NCBI RefSeq assembly: GCF_001984215.1
Contig: NZ_CP019420.1
Location: 744,001 to 808,000, forward strand
Origin: Mycobacterium sp. MS1601
GTDB lineage: Bacteria > Actinomycetota > Actinomycetes > Mycobacteriales > Mycobacteriaceae
Reading direction: 5' to 3'
DNA: 64,000 nt
The first letter of the stretch is position 1; each line of letters opens with the position of its first letter. Below are positions 8,127-15,556 of this stretch, piece by piece. The position numbers and the translations under genes are program-made. The notes beneath the pieces were generated by a model, which saw nothing but the letters and a program-made list of their open reading frames with translations, did not search any database and was not told where the DNA came from.

Positions 8127-9018
8127 GGCCTCCGCGGAAACGCTGACGATCGGGTTCATCGGACTCGGCAAGATGGGCGGCCCGATGGCTGCACTGCTGG
8201 TCGGCGGCGGACACCGGGTTCTCGGTTTTGATGTCTCTGCCCACGCACTCGGGCTCTTGGCCGAGGCCGGCGGCACGGCAGTGCATTCCGCAGCCGAGGC
8301 AGCGGCCGCCGATGTGGTGGTGTTGATGCTGCCGGATTCCGATGTCGTCACGGCCGTGCTCCATGACGACGCGGTACTCGCCGCCCTGACCGTCGACAGC
8401 ATCGTCGTCGACATGAGTTCCTCCGAGCCGCTGCGCACCCGGGAACTCGCCGAGGAACTGGCCAAACACGGCGTCCACCTCGTCGATGCCCCCGTCTCGG
8501 GAGGTGTCCGCGGCGCGGAAACCGGTCAACTCACCATCATGGTCGGCGGCGAGATCGACATCGTGGAGCGGATAAAGCCAGTGCTGCAGCTACTCGGCAA
8601 GCCCACCCGGGCCGGTGCTGTCGGGGCGGGCCACGCAGTCAAGGCGCTCAACAACCTGATGTCGGCTACCCATCTATGGGTGACGAGCGAGGCTGTCATC
8701 GCCGGACGCGAGTTCGGCCTGGACCCCGAGGTGATGCTGGCGATGTTCAACACATCCAGCGGACGCAGCGGGTCGACCGAGAACAAATGGCCCAACTTCA
8801 TCCTGCCGGGCAGCTTCGACTCCGGATTCGGCCTGCAGCTGATGCTCAAGGACATGAGAATCGCGACGGCGCTGGCCAAGGCAGTCGGAATCGAATCACT
8901 GCTGGGCGACAAGGCCGTCGAACTGTGGAGCCGAGCTGCCGACGATCTCGAATCGACCGCAGACCACACCGAGATCGCTCGGTGGATCGCAGCGGCCTCA
9001 CACGCCACCGATCACTGA
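8119..9018 (+). CDS. Beta-hydroxyacid dehydrogenase, copy 2
   Basis: This is the second member of the 3-hydroxyisobutyrate dehydrogenase family in the operon, with 299 residues. GFIGLGKMGG (residues 12-21) binds the nucleotide, DAPVSGGVRGAETG is the substrate loop and K175 in GAGHAVKALNN is the catalytic lysine. VSGG at the loop is closer to the standard form than in copy 1. The ATG at 8119 lies 8 nt inside the previous gene. The two copies are clearly diverged and not a recent tandem duplication. Confidence 0.88.
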   Translation: MSEASAETLTIGFIGLGKMGGPMAALLVGGGHRVLGFDVSAHALGLLAEAGGTAVHSAAEAAAADVVVLMLPDSDVVTAVLHDDAVLAALTVDSIVVDMSSSEPLRTRELAEELAKHGVHLVDAPVSGGVRGAETGQLTIMVGGEIDIVERIKPVLQLLGKPTRAGAVGAGHAVKALNNLMSATHLWVTSEAVIAGREFGLDPEVMLAMFNTSSGRSGSTENKWPNFILPGSFDSGFGLQLMLKDMRIATALAKAVGIESLLGDKAVELWSRAADDLESTADHTEIARWIAAASHATDH

Positions 9019-9047
9019 GCCCGAATACAACCGCGAGGAACCGCAAG

Positions 9048-9878
9048 ATGGCACTGACACCACACCAACAAGAAGTCAAGGACGAGTTCATCCGCGTTCG
9101 CGGCACGTGGAGCGATCTCTGGGAGAGCATCCTGCGACTCGACCCTGCCTTTCTGCAGGCCTACACCACCTTCTCGTCCGTGCCGTGGCGCAGCGGCCAC
9201 AATCACCTCGACGACAAGACCAAGGAACTGATCTTCATCGCGGTCGACGCCGCCGCGACACACATGTACGCCCCAGGGGTACGACAGCACATCAAGGCCG
9301 CCTTCGTCGCCGGCGCGACTCCAGCCGAGATCATGGAGGTCATCGAATTGACCTCCACGCTGGGTATCCACGCCATGAACATCGGTGTGCCGATCCTGGC
9401 CCAGGTACTCCTCGAGAAAGGGCTGCGGACCGGACCCGGGCCGCTGGATGCCAACCAGGAACGGATCAAGACCGAGTTCACCGAAAACCGCGGCTACTGG
9501 CATTCCTTCTGGGACGAGATGCTCGAACTCGATCCCGACATGTTCGAGGCATACACCAACTTCTCGAGCGTGCCCTGGAAAACCGGGACACTGTCGCCCA
9601 AACTCAAGGAGTTCGTCTACATCGCATTCGACACCGCAGCCACCCACCTGTACGTCCCAGGTTTGAAATTGCATATCGAGAACGCGATCGGATACGGCGC
9701 GACAGCAGGCGAGATCCTGGAAGTGATGGAGATCGCGAGCGTCATCGGCATCCACGCCGCCACCACCGCGGTACCGATCCTCATCGAGGAAGCCGAGGCA
9801 GCGGGGATCGCACTCACCCCGCCCGGCTCCGGTCAGCCGGCGTCCGACCAGAACCGGCGCGCACGCTCGGCGATCTGA
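9048..9878 (+). CDS. Fused double carboxymuconolactone-decarboxylase-domain protein
   Basis: This 276-residue protein consists of two tandem CMD-like domains, about residues 5-130 and 140-262. The repeats are obvious by eye: GTWSDLWESILRLDP against GYWHSFWDEMLELDP, and AATHMYAPGVRQHI against AATHLYVPGLKLHI. The ATG at 9048 follows a GAGGAA and lies 29 nt after the previous stop, the only clear gap in the operon. The protein may form a pseudo-hexamer from fused pairs, as CMD proteins are normally homo-oligomers. Its 3' end overlaps the convergent hydrolase gene by 46 nt. Confidence 0.85.
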   Translation: MALTPHQQEVKDEFIRVRGTWSDLWESILRLDPAFLQAYTTFSSVPWRSGHNHLDDKTKELIFIAVDAAATHMYAPGVRQHIKAAFVAGATPAEIMEVIELTSTLGIHAMNIGVPILAQVLLEKGLRTGPGPLDANQERIKTEFTENRGYWHSFWDEMLELDPDMFEAYTNFSSVPWKTGTLSPKLKEFVYIAFDTAATHLYVPGLKLHIENAIGYGATAGEILEVMEIASVIGIHAATTAVPILIEEAEAAGIALTPPGSGQPASDQNRRARSAI

Positions 9879-10792
9879 CACGGATACTCGCCGTTGATCG
9901 CATGTGAGGCATCCGGCCACACCTCGATTTCGCCCTTCCGCAACAGCTTTCGTGCATTACTGGCGGCGCGCTCGGCCCGCACGACCACGCTGCGGCCACC
10001 CAGCAGCGCCAGCACCGGGATATCCAGGCCCCGCAACTGCGCATCGGTGAACCTCGTGGGCGCCGGAAGCCTCAGCACAAAGTCATTGGTGGCGGCGCTG
10101 ATCAAGTCGGCCGCCGGCGCCGCCTCACCGATATCCGATCCGCCGGCGATCCAGCTCAGCAGGCGACGCCGGACCCAGTGCGGCACACCGGGAACCACCA
10201 TCGGGATCGAGGCAGCCAGCATCGGCACGGGAATGCGGTCGAACGTCATCGCCGGGTCCAACAGGACAAGTGTCGCAGCGCGGCCAGGACACCGGACTGC
10301 ATAGTTGACCGCCGCCCAGCCGCCGATAGAGATGCCGCACAGATGCAGGCGCTCGAGACCCAATCCGGCGAGCGCCTGATCGAGCCAACACGCCTGATCG
10401 GCGGCATCGACGATGGGTGCGGTCTGCACCGACAGGCCCGGCTCGCCGAGCAGGTCCAGGCAGTACACGTCGCGGTGTTGCAGCAAGGGCGGCAGATTGG
10501 TGCCGTACACCGGGGTGGGTCCGTTGCGTCCCGGTAGCAGCAGCATCGGGGTGCCCGCTCCCCCGGCGAACCGGTAGATGCGCACCGTTCCGAATCCCGT
10601 CGGCACATCGTGGATCTCGGCGATCTGCGGCATCGCCGCACAACACGCGCGGTAGTGGCGCAGGAAATGTGCGAAGGCCTGCGCGCTGCGGAAGTGGCCG
10701 ATGTCATCGGCGCCGGCGATGCGTACGTCAGGAACGTTGAGGTCGATGGGGGCGAGTCTAGACTCTGGGCATGGTCTACGGCATGCCCCCAT
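9833..10792 (-). CDS. Alpha/beta hydrolase
   Basis: This is an alpha/beta hydrolase of about 319 residues. The oxyanion region reads MLLLPGRNGPTPVYG, the nucleophile elbow is GISIGG (serine), an acid lies in the LDIPVLALLGGRSVVV region and the histidine in PDASHAINGE. The reaction is not predictable. The start is uncertain: the coding-like sequence begins near 10750 but the in-frame ATGs are at 10792, which overlaps the divergent gene, or at 10633, which would remove plausible N-terminal structure. A TAGACT -10-like box on this strand lies exactly 7 nt before an in-frame ATC at about 10750, leaving open a non-standard leaderless start. The 3' end overlaps the convergent CMD gene. Confidence 0.75.
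   Translation of the reverse strand: MGACRRPCPESRLAPIDLNVPDVRIAGADDIGHFRSAQAFAHFLRHYRACCAAMPQIAEIHDVPTGFGTVRIYRFAGGAGTPMLLLPGRNGPTPVYGTNLPPLLQHRDVYCLDLLGEPGLSVQTAPIVDAADQACWLDQALAGLGLERLHLCGISIGGWAAVNYAVRCPGRAATLVLLDPAMTFDRIPVPMLAASIPMVVPGVPHWVRRRLLSWIAGGSDIGEAAPAADLISAATNDFVLRLPAPTRFTDAQLRGLDIPVLALLGGRSVVVRAERAASNARKLLRKGEIEVWPDASHAINGEYPCQIAERARRFWSDAG
10754..10765. promoter_or_regulatory. Perfect 12-bp palindrome containing -10 boxes for both strands
   Basis: GAGTCTAGACTC is a perfect palindrome and contains TAGACT on each strand. On the plus strand TAGACT (10759-10764) lies 6 nt before the ATG at 10771, the spacing of a leaderless start. On the minus strand the same hexamer faces the alpha/beta hydrolase. 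It may be a shared bidirectional promoter, an operator, or both. Confidence 0.45.
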
Positions 10793-11172
10793 ATCAGCCA
10801 GTGGCCCCTGCACCACGCAAGCCACCGATTTCCGGTGTGGATCTGGGCATCTCGATCACCGCGATGATCCTGACGGTCGTCTTCGCCGCATTCGCCGCTT
10901 TCATCGGGGTGTTCATGTTGGCGTTCCTGGACACCTGCCCGCCGGCAACGTGCAGCGTCGAGGGTGCCATCGGCTCGGTCGGCGGCACCCTGCTGATCAC
11001 CGCCGTGACAGGCGTTGTCGGGATTACCTTCACCATCGTGCAGCTGATGCGCCGTAAGCAGGCCTGGCCCATCGCGGTGGGAACGTTCGTGGCATGCGTG
11101 GTGATCTGCGTCGTCGGGATCTACGTCTTCGGCGCAGCCGTGGGCGCCGAAGACGGCTGGCTGTTCAGCTGA
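10771..11172 (+). CDS. Small membrane protein, about three transmembrane segments
   Basis: I do not recognise a family for this 133-residue protein. After a proline-rich cytoplasmic start (MPPYQPVAPAPRKPP), a long hydrophobic stretch (AMILTVVFAAFAAFIGVFML) is followed by a cysteine-containing loop (CPPATC), a second segment (GTLLITAVTGVVGITFTIV) and a third (VGTFVACVVICVVGIYVF). The ATG is 6 nt downstream of a TAGACT hexamer, so the mRNA is probably leaderless. The gene lies between the hydrolase and the glmS 3' repeats, with no operon partner. Confidence 0.75.
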   Translation: MVYGMPPYQPVAPAPRKPPISGVDLGISITAMILTVVFAAFAAFIGVFMLAFLDTCPPATCSVEGAIGSVGGTLLITAVTGVVGITFTIVQLMRRKQAWPIAVGTFVACVVICVVGIYVFGAAVGAEDGWLFS

Positions 11173-11369
11173 TCCGCCCCACGGCTACTCGACGGTGACG
11201 GACTTCGCCGATCCGCCCCACGGACTCCTGCGCTGGGGCTCATACTTCGCCCCGCTCCGTCGTCCTCGGGCTACTCGACGGTGACCCTACGCCGATCCGC
11301 CCCACGGACTCCTGCGCTGGGGCTCATACTTCGCCCCGCTCCGTCGTCCTCGGGCTACTCGACGGTGAC
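11171..11369. repeat. Tandem repeats that duplicate the 3' end of glmS
   Basis: A 76-bp unit, from GATCCGCCCCACGG to CTCGACGGTGAC, occurs twice with no visible difference (11210-11285 and 11294-11369, period 84). The second copy contains the real glmS stop and last codons. A shortened third copy (11171-11209) joins the two ends of the unit with the middle deleted and extends through GGACTTCGCC, another piece of the glmS 3' coding end. The array therefore provides three copies of the glmS terminus. The unit has a short GGGGC/GCCCC inverted repeat and may act as a terminator. Confidence 0.8.
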
Positions 11370-13220
11370 GGACTTCGCCAGGTTGCGCGGCTTGTCCACG
11401 TCGTACCCACGCGCCTGAGCCACCGCCGCGGCGAACACCTGCAGCGGAATGGTGGACAGCAGCGGCTGGAAAAGTGTTGACACCGCCGGGATCTCGATGA
11501 GGTGGTCAGCGTATGGCCGTACCGTCTCGTCCCCCTCCTCGGCGATCACGATGGTCAGCGCGCCGCGCGCCTGGATCTCGCGGATGTTGCTCAGCAGTTT
11601 GGAGTGCAGCATCGCCGCGCCTTTGGGTGACGGCATCACCACGATCACCGGCAGGCCGTCCTCGATCAGGGCGATCGGGCCGTGCTTGAGTTCGCCGGCG
11701 GCGAAGCCCTCGGCGTGCATGTAGGCGAGTTCCTTGAGCTTCAACGCACCTTCGAGCGCCACCGGGTAGCCGACGTGGCGACCCAGGAACAACACCGTGG
11801 ACGACGGCGCGAACCGGTGGGCGATCTCGTTGACCGGACCCATCCGCGTCAACACCTCGGACACCAGATCCGGCATGGCTTCGAGCTCTTTGTACTCGCG
11901 CAGCACCTCGTCGGGGTACTTGGTTCCCCGCGCCTGCGCCAGTGCGAGGCCGACGAGGTAGTTGGCCGCCACCTGCGCCAGGAAGGTCTTGGTGGACGCC
12001 ACGCCGATCTCCGGCCCGGCGCGGGTGTAGAGCACCGCGTCGCATTCACGAGGGATCTGGCTGCCGTTGGTGTTGCAGACGGCCAGCACCTTGGCCTTCT
12101 GCTCCTTGGCGTGACGCACCGCTTCGAGGGTGTCGGCCGTCTCACCGGACTGACTGATGGCGATCACCAGGGTGCTGCGGTCCAACACCGGGTCGCGGTA
12201 TCTGAATTCACTGGCCAACTCGACCTCGACGGGCAGCCGGGTCCAGTGCTCGATGGCGTACTTGGCCAGCAGCCCCGAGTGGTACGCCGTGCCGCAGGCG
12301 ACGATGAAGACCTTGTCGATCTCGCGCAGTTCTTGATCGGAGAGGCGCTGCTCGTCGAGCACGATGCGGTTGTCGACGAAGTGGCCCAGCAGCGTGTCGG
12401 CGACCGCCGCGGGCTGCTCGGCGATCTCTTTGAGCATGAAGTACTCATAGCCGCCCTTTTCGGCGGCAGCCAGGTCCCAGTCGATGTGAAAGGGCCGGTA
12501 GTCGACGTTCGGATCGCCGGTGAAGTCGGTGATGGTGTAGCCGTCGGCGGTAATGACCACGGCCTGGTCCTGGCCCAGCTCGACAGCCTCACGGGTGTAT
12601 TCGATGAAGGCAGCGACATCGGAGCCCACGAACATCTCACCCTCGCCGACACCCACCACCAGCGGTGTCGAGCGCCGGGCGGCGACGATGGTGCCGGGAT
12701 CGTCGGCGTTGGCGAACACCAGGGTGAAGTGGCCCTCGAGCCTGGGCAACACGGCGTAGACCGACTGCACGAAGTCGCCGGCGGTGGGCCCGTCGTGATA
12801 CGCCCTGGCGACCAGGTGCACCGCGACCTCGGTGTCGGTGTCGCTGGCGAACTCGACGCCCGCGTTCTCCAGCTCCTTCCGCAGCATCGCGTAGTTCTCG
12901 ATGATGCCGTTGTGGACGACCGCGATCTTGCCTGCCGCGTCGCGATGCGGGTGAGCATTGCGGTCGGTGGGACGGCCATGGGTGGCCCAGCGAGTGTGAC
13001 CGACGCCGGTGCTGCCTTGCAGCGCCGCGGTATCGGTTTCGGCGAGCGCCGCTTCCAGGTTGGCCAGGCGCCCCGCGCGCCGGCGGACTGTCATCCCGCC
13101 CTTACCGTCGAGCAGCGCCACACCGGCGGAGTCGTAGCCGCGGTACTCCATCCGGCCGAGCGCGTCGACGACGACGTCGCGGGCGTGACGCGTACCCACG
13201 TATCCGACGATTCCGCACAT
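11355..13220 (-). CDS. glmS: Glutamine--fructose-6-phosphate aminotransferase (isomerizing)
   Basis: This enzyme makes glucosamine-6-phosphate, the first step toward UDP-GlcNAc for peptidoglycan. The start is fixed at the ATG at 13218-13220 because the protein must begin MCGIVGYVG: after Met removal the cysteine is the catalytic N-terminal nucleophile of the glutaminase domain. Other landmarks are STGVGHTRWATHGRPT and HNGIIENY in the glutaminase domain, two SIS domains (AISQSGETADTLEA is in the first) and the C-terminal PRNLAKSVTVE. At 621 residues the length is normal. A TACCCT hexamer lies 8 nt upstream. It is divergent from the Rv3438-like gene, as in M. tuberculosis. Its 3' end is duplicated downstream. 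Confidence 0.97.
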   Translation of the reverse strand: MCGIVGYVGTRHARDVVVDALGRMEYRGYDSAGVALLDGKGGMTVRRRAGRLANLEAALAETDTAALQGSTGVGHTRWATHGRPTDRNAHPHRDAAGKIAVVHNGIIENYAMLRKELENAGVEFASDTDTEVAVHLVARAYHDGPTAGDFVQSVYAVLPRLEGHFTLVFANADDPGTIVAARRSTPLVVGVGEGEMFVGSDVAAFIEYTREAVELGQDQAVVITADGYTITDFTGDPNVDYRPFHIDWDLAAAEKGGYEYFMLKEIAEQPAAVADTLLGHFVDNRIVLDEQRLSDQELREIDKVFIVACGTAYHSGLLAKYAIEHWTRLPVEVELASEFRYRDPVLDRSTLVIAISQSGETADTLEAVRHAKEQKAKVLAVCNTNGSQIPRECDAVLYTRAGPEIGVASTKTFLAQVAANYLVGLALAQARGTKYPDEVLREYKELEAMPDLVSEVLTRMGPVNEIAHRFAPSSTVLFLGRHVGYPVALEGALKLKELAYMHAEGFAAGELKHGPIALIEDGLPVIVVMPSPKGAAMLHSKLLSNIREIQARGALTIVIAEEGDETVRPYADHLIEIPAVSTLFQPLLSTIPLQVFAAAVAQARGYDVDKPRNLAKSVTVE

Positions 13221-13228
13221 GAGGTACC

Positions 13229-13234
13229 AGGGTA
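13229..13234 (-). promoter_or_regulatory. Candidate -10 box of glmS
   Basis: On the minus strand TACCCT lies 8 nt upstream of the glmS ATG, giving a transcript with almost no leader. The opposite-facing promoter of the next gene lies at 13275-13280, so the two genes share a short divergent control region. Confidence 0.45.
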
Positions 13235-13274
13235 GTGCAGTCGCCCTTGTCCCCTGTTCCGGAAACACGCGCTA

Positions 13275-13280
13275 TAGGGT
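13275..13280 (+). promoter_or_regulatory. Candidate leaderless -10 box of the Rv3438-like gene
   Basis: TAGGGT is followed by 6 nt and the GTG start at 13287. This TANNNT-N6-start pattern supports transcription beginning at the start codon. Confidence 0.5.
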
Positions 13281-13286
13281 CTAGGC

Positions 13287-14129
13287 GTGGCCAGCACGAA
13301 GAAACTCTTCGCCAAACTACGTCGGCGCGGACCTCACCGCGTTCTCCGCGGTGACCTGGCCTTTGCCGGTCTACCAGGGGTGGTGTACACCCCGGAATCC
13401 GGTACCAATCTGCCGGGCGTCGCATTCGCCCACGATTGGCTCACACCGGCACACAGCTATGCGGGCACACTGGAACATCTGGCGTCCTGGGGAATCGTCG
13501 CCGCCGCCCCGGACACCGAAAAGGGGCTGGCCCCGTCGGTACTGAACCTGGCCTTCGACCTGGGCACCACCCTCGACATCATCTCCGGAGTCCGCCTCGG
13601 ACCCGGCCAGATCAGCGTGCACCCGAACAAGTTGGGGGCCGCGGGCCACGGGTTCGGCGGATCGGCGGCGGTGTTCGCCGCGGCCGGCGCCCCGTCCCGG
13701 ATCAAGGCCGTTGCTCCCCTGTTTCCGTCGGTGACCTCGCCGAAGGCCGAACAGCCTGCAGCCGGGTTGGCCGCGCCCGGACTGATACTCACCGCACCGG
13801 GCGATCCGATGACCCTGCGGTCCAACGCCGTGGAATTGTCCCGGGCATGGCCGGCGGGGACGTTGCGGCTGGTCAGCGGCGGCAAGGCCGGTGGGTTGGT
13901 GGAAGGCCGCCGGTTGGCCCGCGCCGTGGGCCTCCCGGGTGCGGACACGAGCACCCAGAAGATCGTCCGGGCGCTCCTGACTGGGTTCCTGCTGGCCGTA
14001 CTGGCCGGCAACAGGGACTACGCCGACTTCGCCGACCCCGAGGCAGTGCTGCCGAAGACCGAGCACGACGATCCCACCGAGGATCCGGTGGACCTCGAGA
14101 ACAAAGTGGTCGCCCTCCTCAAGCCCTGA
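13287..14129 (+). CDS. Dienelactone-hydrolase-like alpha/beta hydrolase (Rv3438-like)
   Basis: This 280-residue protein has an alpha/beta hydrolase layout: LPGVAFAHDWLTPAHSY forms the first strand and turn, GAAGHGFGGSAAVFAAA occupies the nucleophile-elbow position, and PGLILTAPGDPMTL precedes the later strand. The elbow reads GHGFGG, with phenylalanine where serine or cysteine is expected, so catalysis by the usual mechanism is doubtful. Position and length match the conserved hypothetical gene Rv3438, divergent from glmS. The function is unknown. It may be a non-catalytic binding protein. Confidence 0.82.
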   Translation: MASTKKLFAKLRRRGPHRVLRGDLAFAGLPGVVYTPESGTNLPGVAFAHDWLTPAHSYAGTLEHLASWGIVAAAPDTEKGLAPSVLNLAFDLGTTLDIISGVRLGPGQISVHPNKLGAAGHGFGGSAAVFAAAGAPSRIKAVAPLFPSVTSPKAEQPAAGLAAPGLILTAPGDPMTLRSNAVELSRAWPAGTLRLVSGGKAGGLVEGRRLARAVGLPGADTSTQKIVRALLTGFLLAVLAGNRDYADFADPEAVLPKTEHDDPTEDPVDLENKVVALLKP

Positions 14130-14141
14130 CGCGGCTTCTAT

Positions 14142-14165
14142 CAACCAACTGGTTGGGTGTATAAC
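14142..14165 (+). promoter_or_regulatory. Operator-like inverted repeat abutting a leaderless promoter
   Basis: CAACCA-AC-TGGTTG (14142-14155) is a 6-bp inverted repeat with a 2-bp spacer, of the kind bound by TetR-family repressors. It ends 4 nt before a TATAAC box (14160-14165), which lies 6 nt from the ATG at 14172. A protein bound here would cover the promoter. No TetR gene is adjacent, so the regulator must be encoded elsewhere. Confidence 0.5.
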
Positions 14166-14171
14166 TCGTTC

Positions 14172-15212
14172 ATGCGCACAGGCATCTTCATGAGCTACTC
14201 GGGCGGCTTTCGCCAGGCCGCAGAACAGGTGGTCGAGTTCGAGAAGCTCGGCGTCGACATCGCCCTGGTGGCCGAGGCCTACTCCTACGACGCGATCAGC
14301 CAGCTCGGGTACCTGGCGGCCAAGACCTCGACAATCGAACTGGGCAGCGGCGTAGTGCCGATCTACACCCGCACGCCGACGCTGTTGGCGATGACGGCCG
14401 CCGGGCTGGACTACGTGTCCGACGGCCGGTTCCGACTCGGCATCGGCACCTCAGGCCCCCAGGTTATGGAGGGCTTCCACGGCGTGCCGTTCGACGCCCC
14501 GATGGGGCGCACCCGCGAGGTCGTGGAGATCTGCCGGCAGGTGTGGCGCCGCGAGAAGGTGAACTTCAACGGCAAGCACTACCAGGTGCCGCTGCCCGCC
14601 GGCCAGGGCACCGGCCTGGGCAAACCGCTGCGCCTCATCAATCACCCTGTGCGCGAAAGTATTCCGATCACCATCGCTGCTCTCGGACCAAAGAACGTGG
14701 AGCTGTCCGCAGAGATCGCCGACGGTTGGCAGCCGGTGTTCTTCTACCCCGAGAAGGCCGACTCGGTGTGGGGCGAGTCGCTGCGCGCCGGTGCTGCCAA
14801 GCGGGATCCCGCACTGGGCCCGCTGGATGTCGTGGTGTCGGCCAGCCTGGCGATCGGCGACCATGTCGAAGACCGATTGGCCTGGGCCAAACCACAATTG
14901 GCGCTCTACATCGGCGGCATGGGTGCTCGTGGGCAGAACTTCTATCACAAACTGGCCACCCGCTACGGCTACGGCGCCGAGGCCGATCACATCCAGGATC
15001 TGTTCCTGGCCGGCCGCAAGGAAGACGCCATCAATGCCGTGCCAGATGACCTGGTGCGCAACGTCTCCCTGGTGGGCCCTGTGTCATTTGTGAAGGAGCG
15101 GCTGGCCGCGTTCGCCGAAGCCGGGGTGACCACGATGCTGGTACACCCGCTGGCCGCCGAAGACCGAGAGGCCGTCGGCTTCGTCGAGCAGCTGGTGGCG
15201 CTGACATCCTGA
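14172..15212 (+). CDS. LLM-class F420-dependent oxidoreductase
   Basis: This 346-residue luciferase-like TIM-barrel protein begins MRTGIFMSYSGGF and carries typical segments such as LVAEAYSYDAISQLGYLAAKT, TIELGSGVVPIYTRTPTLLAMTA and RFRLGIGTSGPQVMEGFHGV. In mycobacteria this branch usually uses coenzyme F420 rather than FMN. The ATG at 14172 is preferred to an in-frame ATG at 14157 because it begins the conserved beta strand and lies 6 nt from a TATAAC box. Its substrate is unknown. It stands alone, with a candidate operator over its promoter. Confidence 0.87.
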   Translation: MRTGIFMSYSGGFRQAAEQVVEFEKLGVDIALVAEAYSYDAISQLGYLAAKTSTIELGSGVVPIYTRTPTLLAMTAAGLDYVSDGRFRLGIGTSGPQVMEGFHGVPFDAPMGRTREVVEICRQVWRREKVNFNGKHYQVPLPAGQGTGLGKPLRLINHPVRESIPITIAALGPKNVELSAEIADGWQPVFFYPEKADSVWGESLRAGAAKRDPALGPLDVVVSASLAIGDHVEDRLAWAKPQLALYIGGMGARGQNFYHKLATRYGYGAEADHIQDLFLAGRKEDAINAVPDDLVRNVSLVGPVSFVKERLAAFAEAGVTTMLVHPLAAEDREAVGFVEQLVALTS

Positions 15213-15556
15213 ACCCGGCTACCACGAAGGCGCCGGGGATCATCACGGTGCACCAGGCCCGACAGCGGCCGGTGACGTAGACCTCGCTTCACACGACGAT
15301 GCCGATCTTGCCGAGATCGGCCTCGTAGAAACGCAATTGCGTGGGTTTGCCCCAGCCACAATCGCGGTACCGGCCACACCGATGGCCGCCACTCTGCCGC
15401 TGTCGCCGGCAGCGCGGACCCGAACAGCCCCTCCATGTCCGGATGGCCCGCCCACCCCACTCATTGAGTGATCCACATCTCCCCGTTGTTGTCACGTGAT
15501 TGACACCACATCTGCGACTGTATACATTTCTTCTCAATCGTCGACATGGAGAAGAA
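15213..15556. other. Intergenic region with promoter; no intact gene
   Basis: This stretch of 344 bp lies between the LLM oxidoreductase and the GntR/FadR gene. Its right end carries the regulator's promoter. On the minus strand, two overlapping frames between about 15290 and 15470 give protein-like runs (IGVAGTAIVAGANP, continued in another frame as TQLRFYEADLGKIG), which may be a short remnant of a lost gene. I could not identify the family and the remnant is uncertain. Confidence 0.3.
15500..15527 (+). promoter_or_regulatory. Candidate promoter with TGTATACA palindrome, GntR gene
   Basis: TTGACA (15500-15505) and TATACA (15521-15526) are separated by 15 nt. The perfect palindrome TGTATACA (15519-15526) overlaps the -10 box. 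Palindromes with a GTATAC core are a common operator type for FadR-branch GntR proteins, so autoregulation by the gene starting at 15557 is plausible. Confidence 0.45.

Noticed and set aside
11171..13220. glmS ribozyme or other glmS riboswitch
   Set aside because: The gene is divergent with an almost leaderless start, leaving no room for a ribozyme. The repeats lie at the 3' end.
11682..13235. Plus-strand open frame of 517 codons
   Set aside because: It is antisense to glmS, has no recognisable domains and is explained by high GC content with few stops opposite a well-supported gene.
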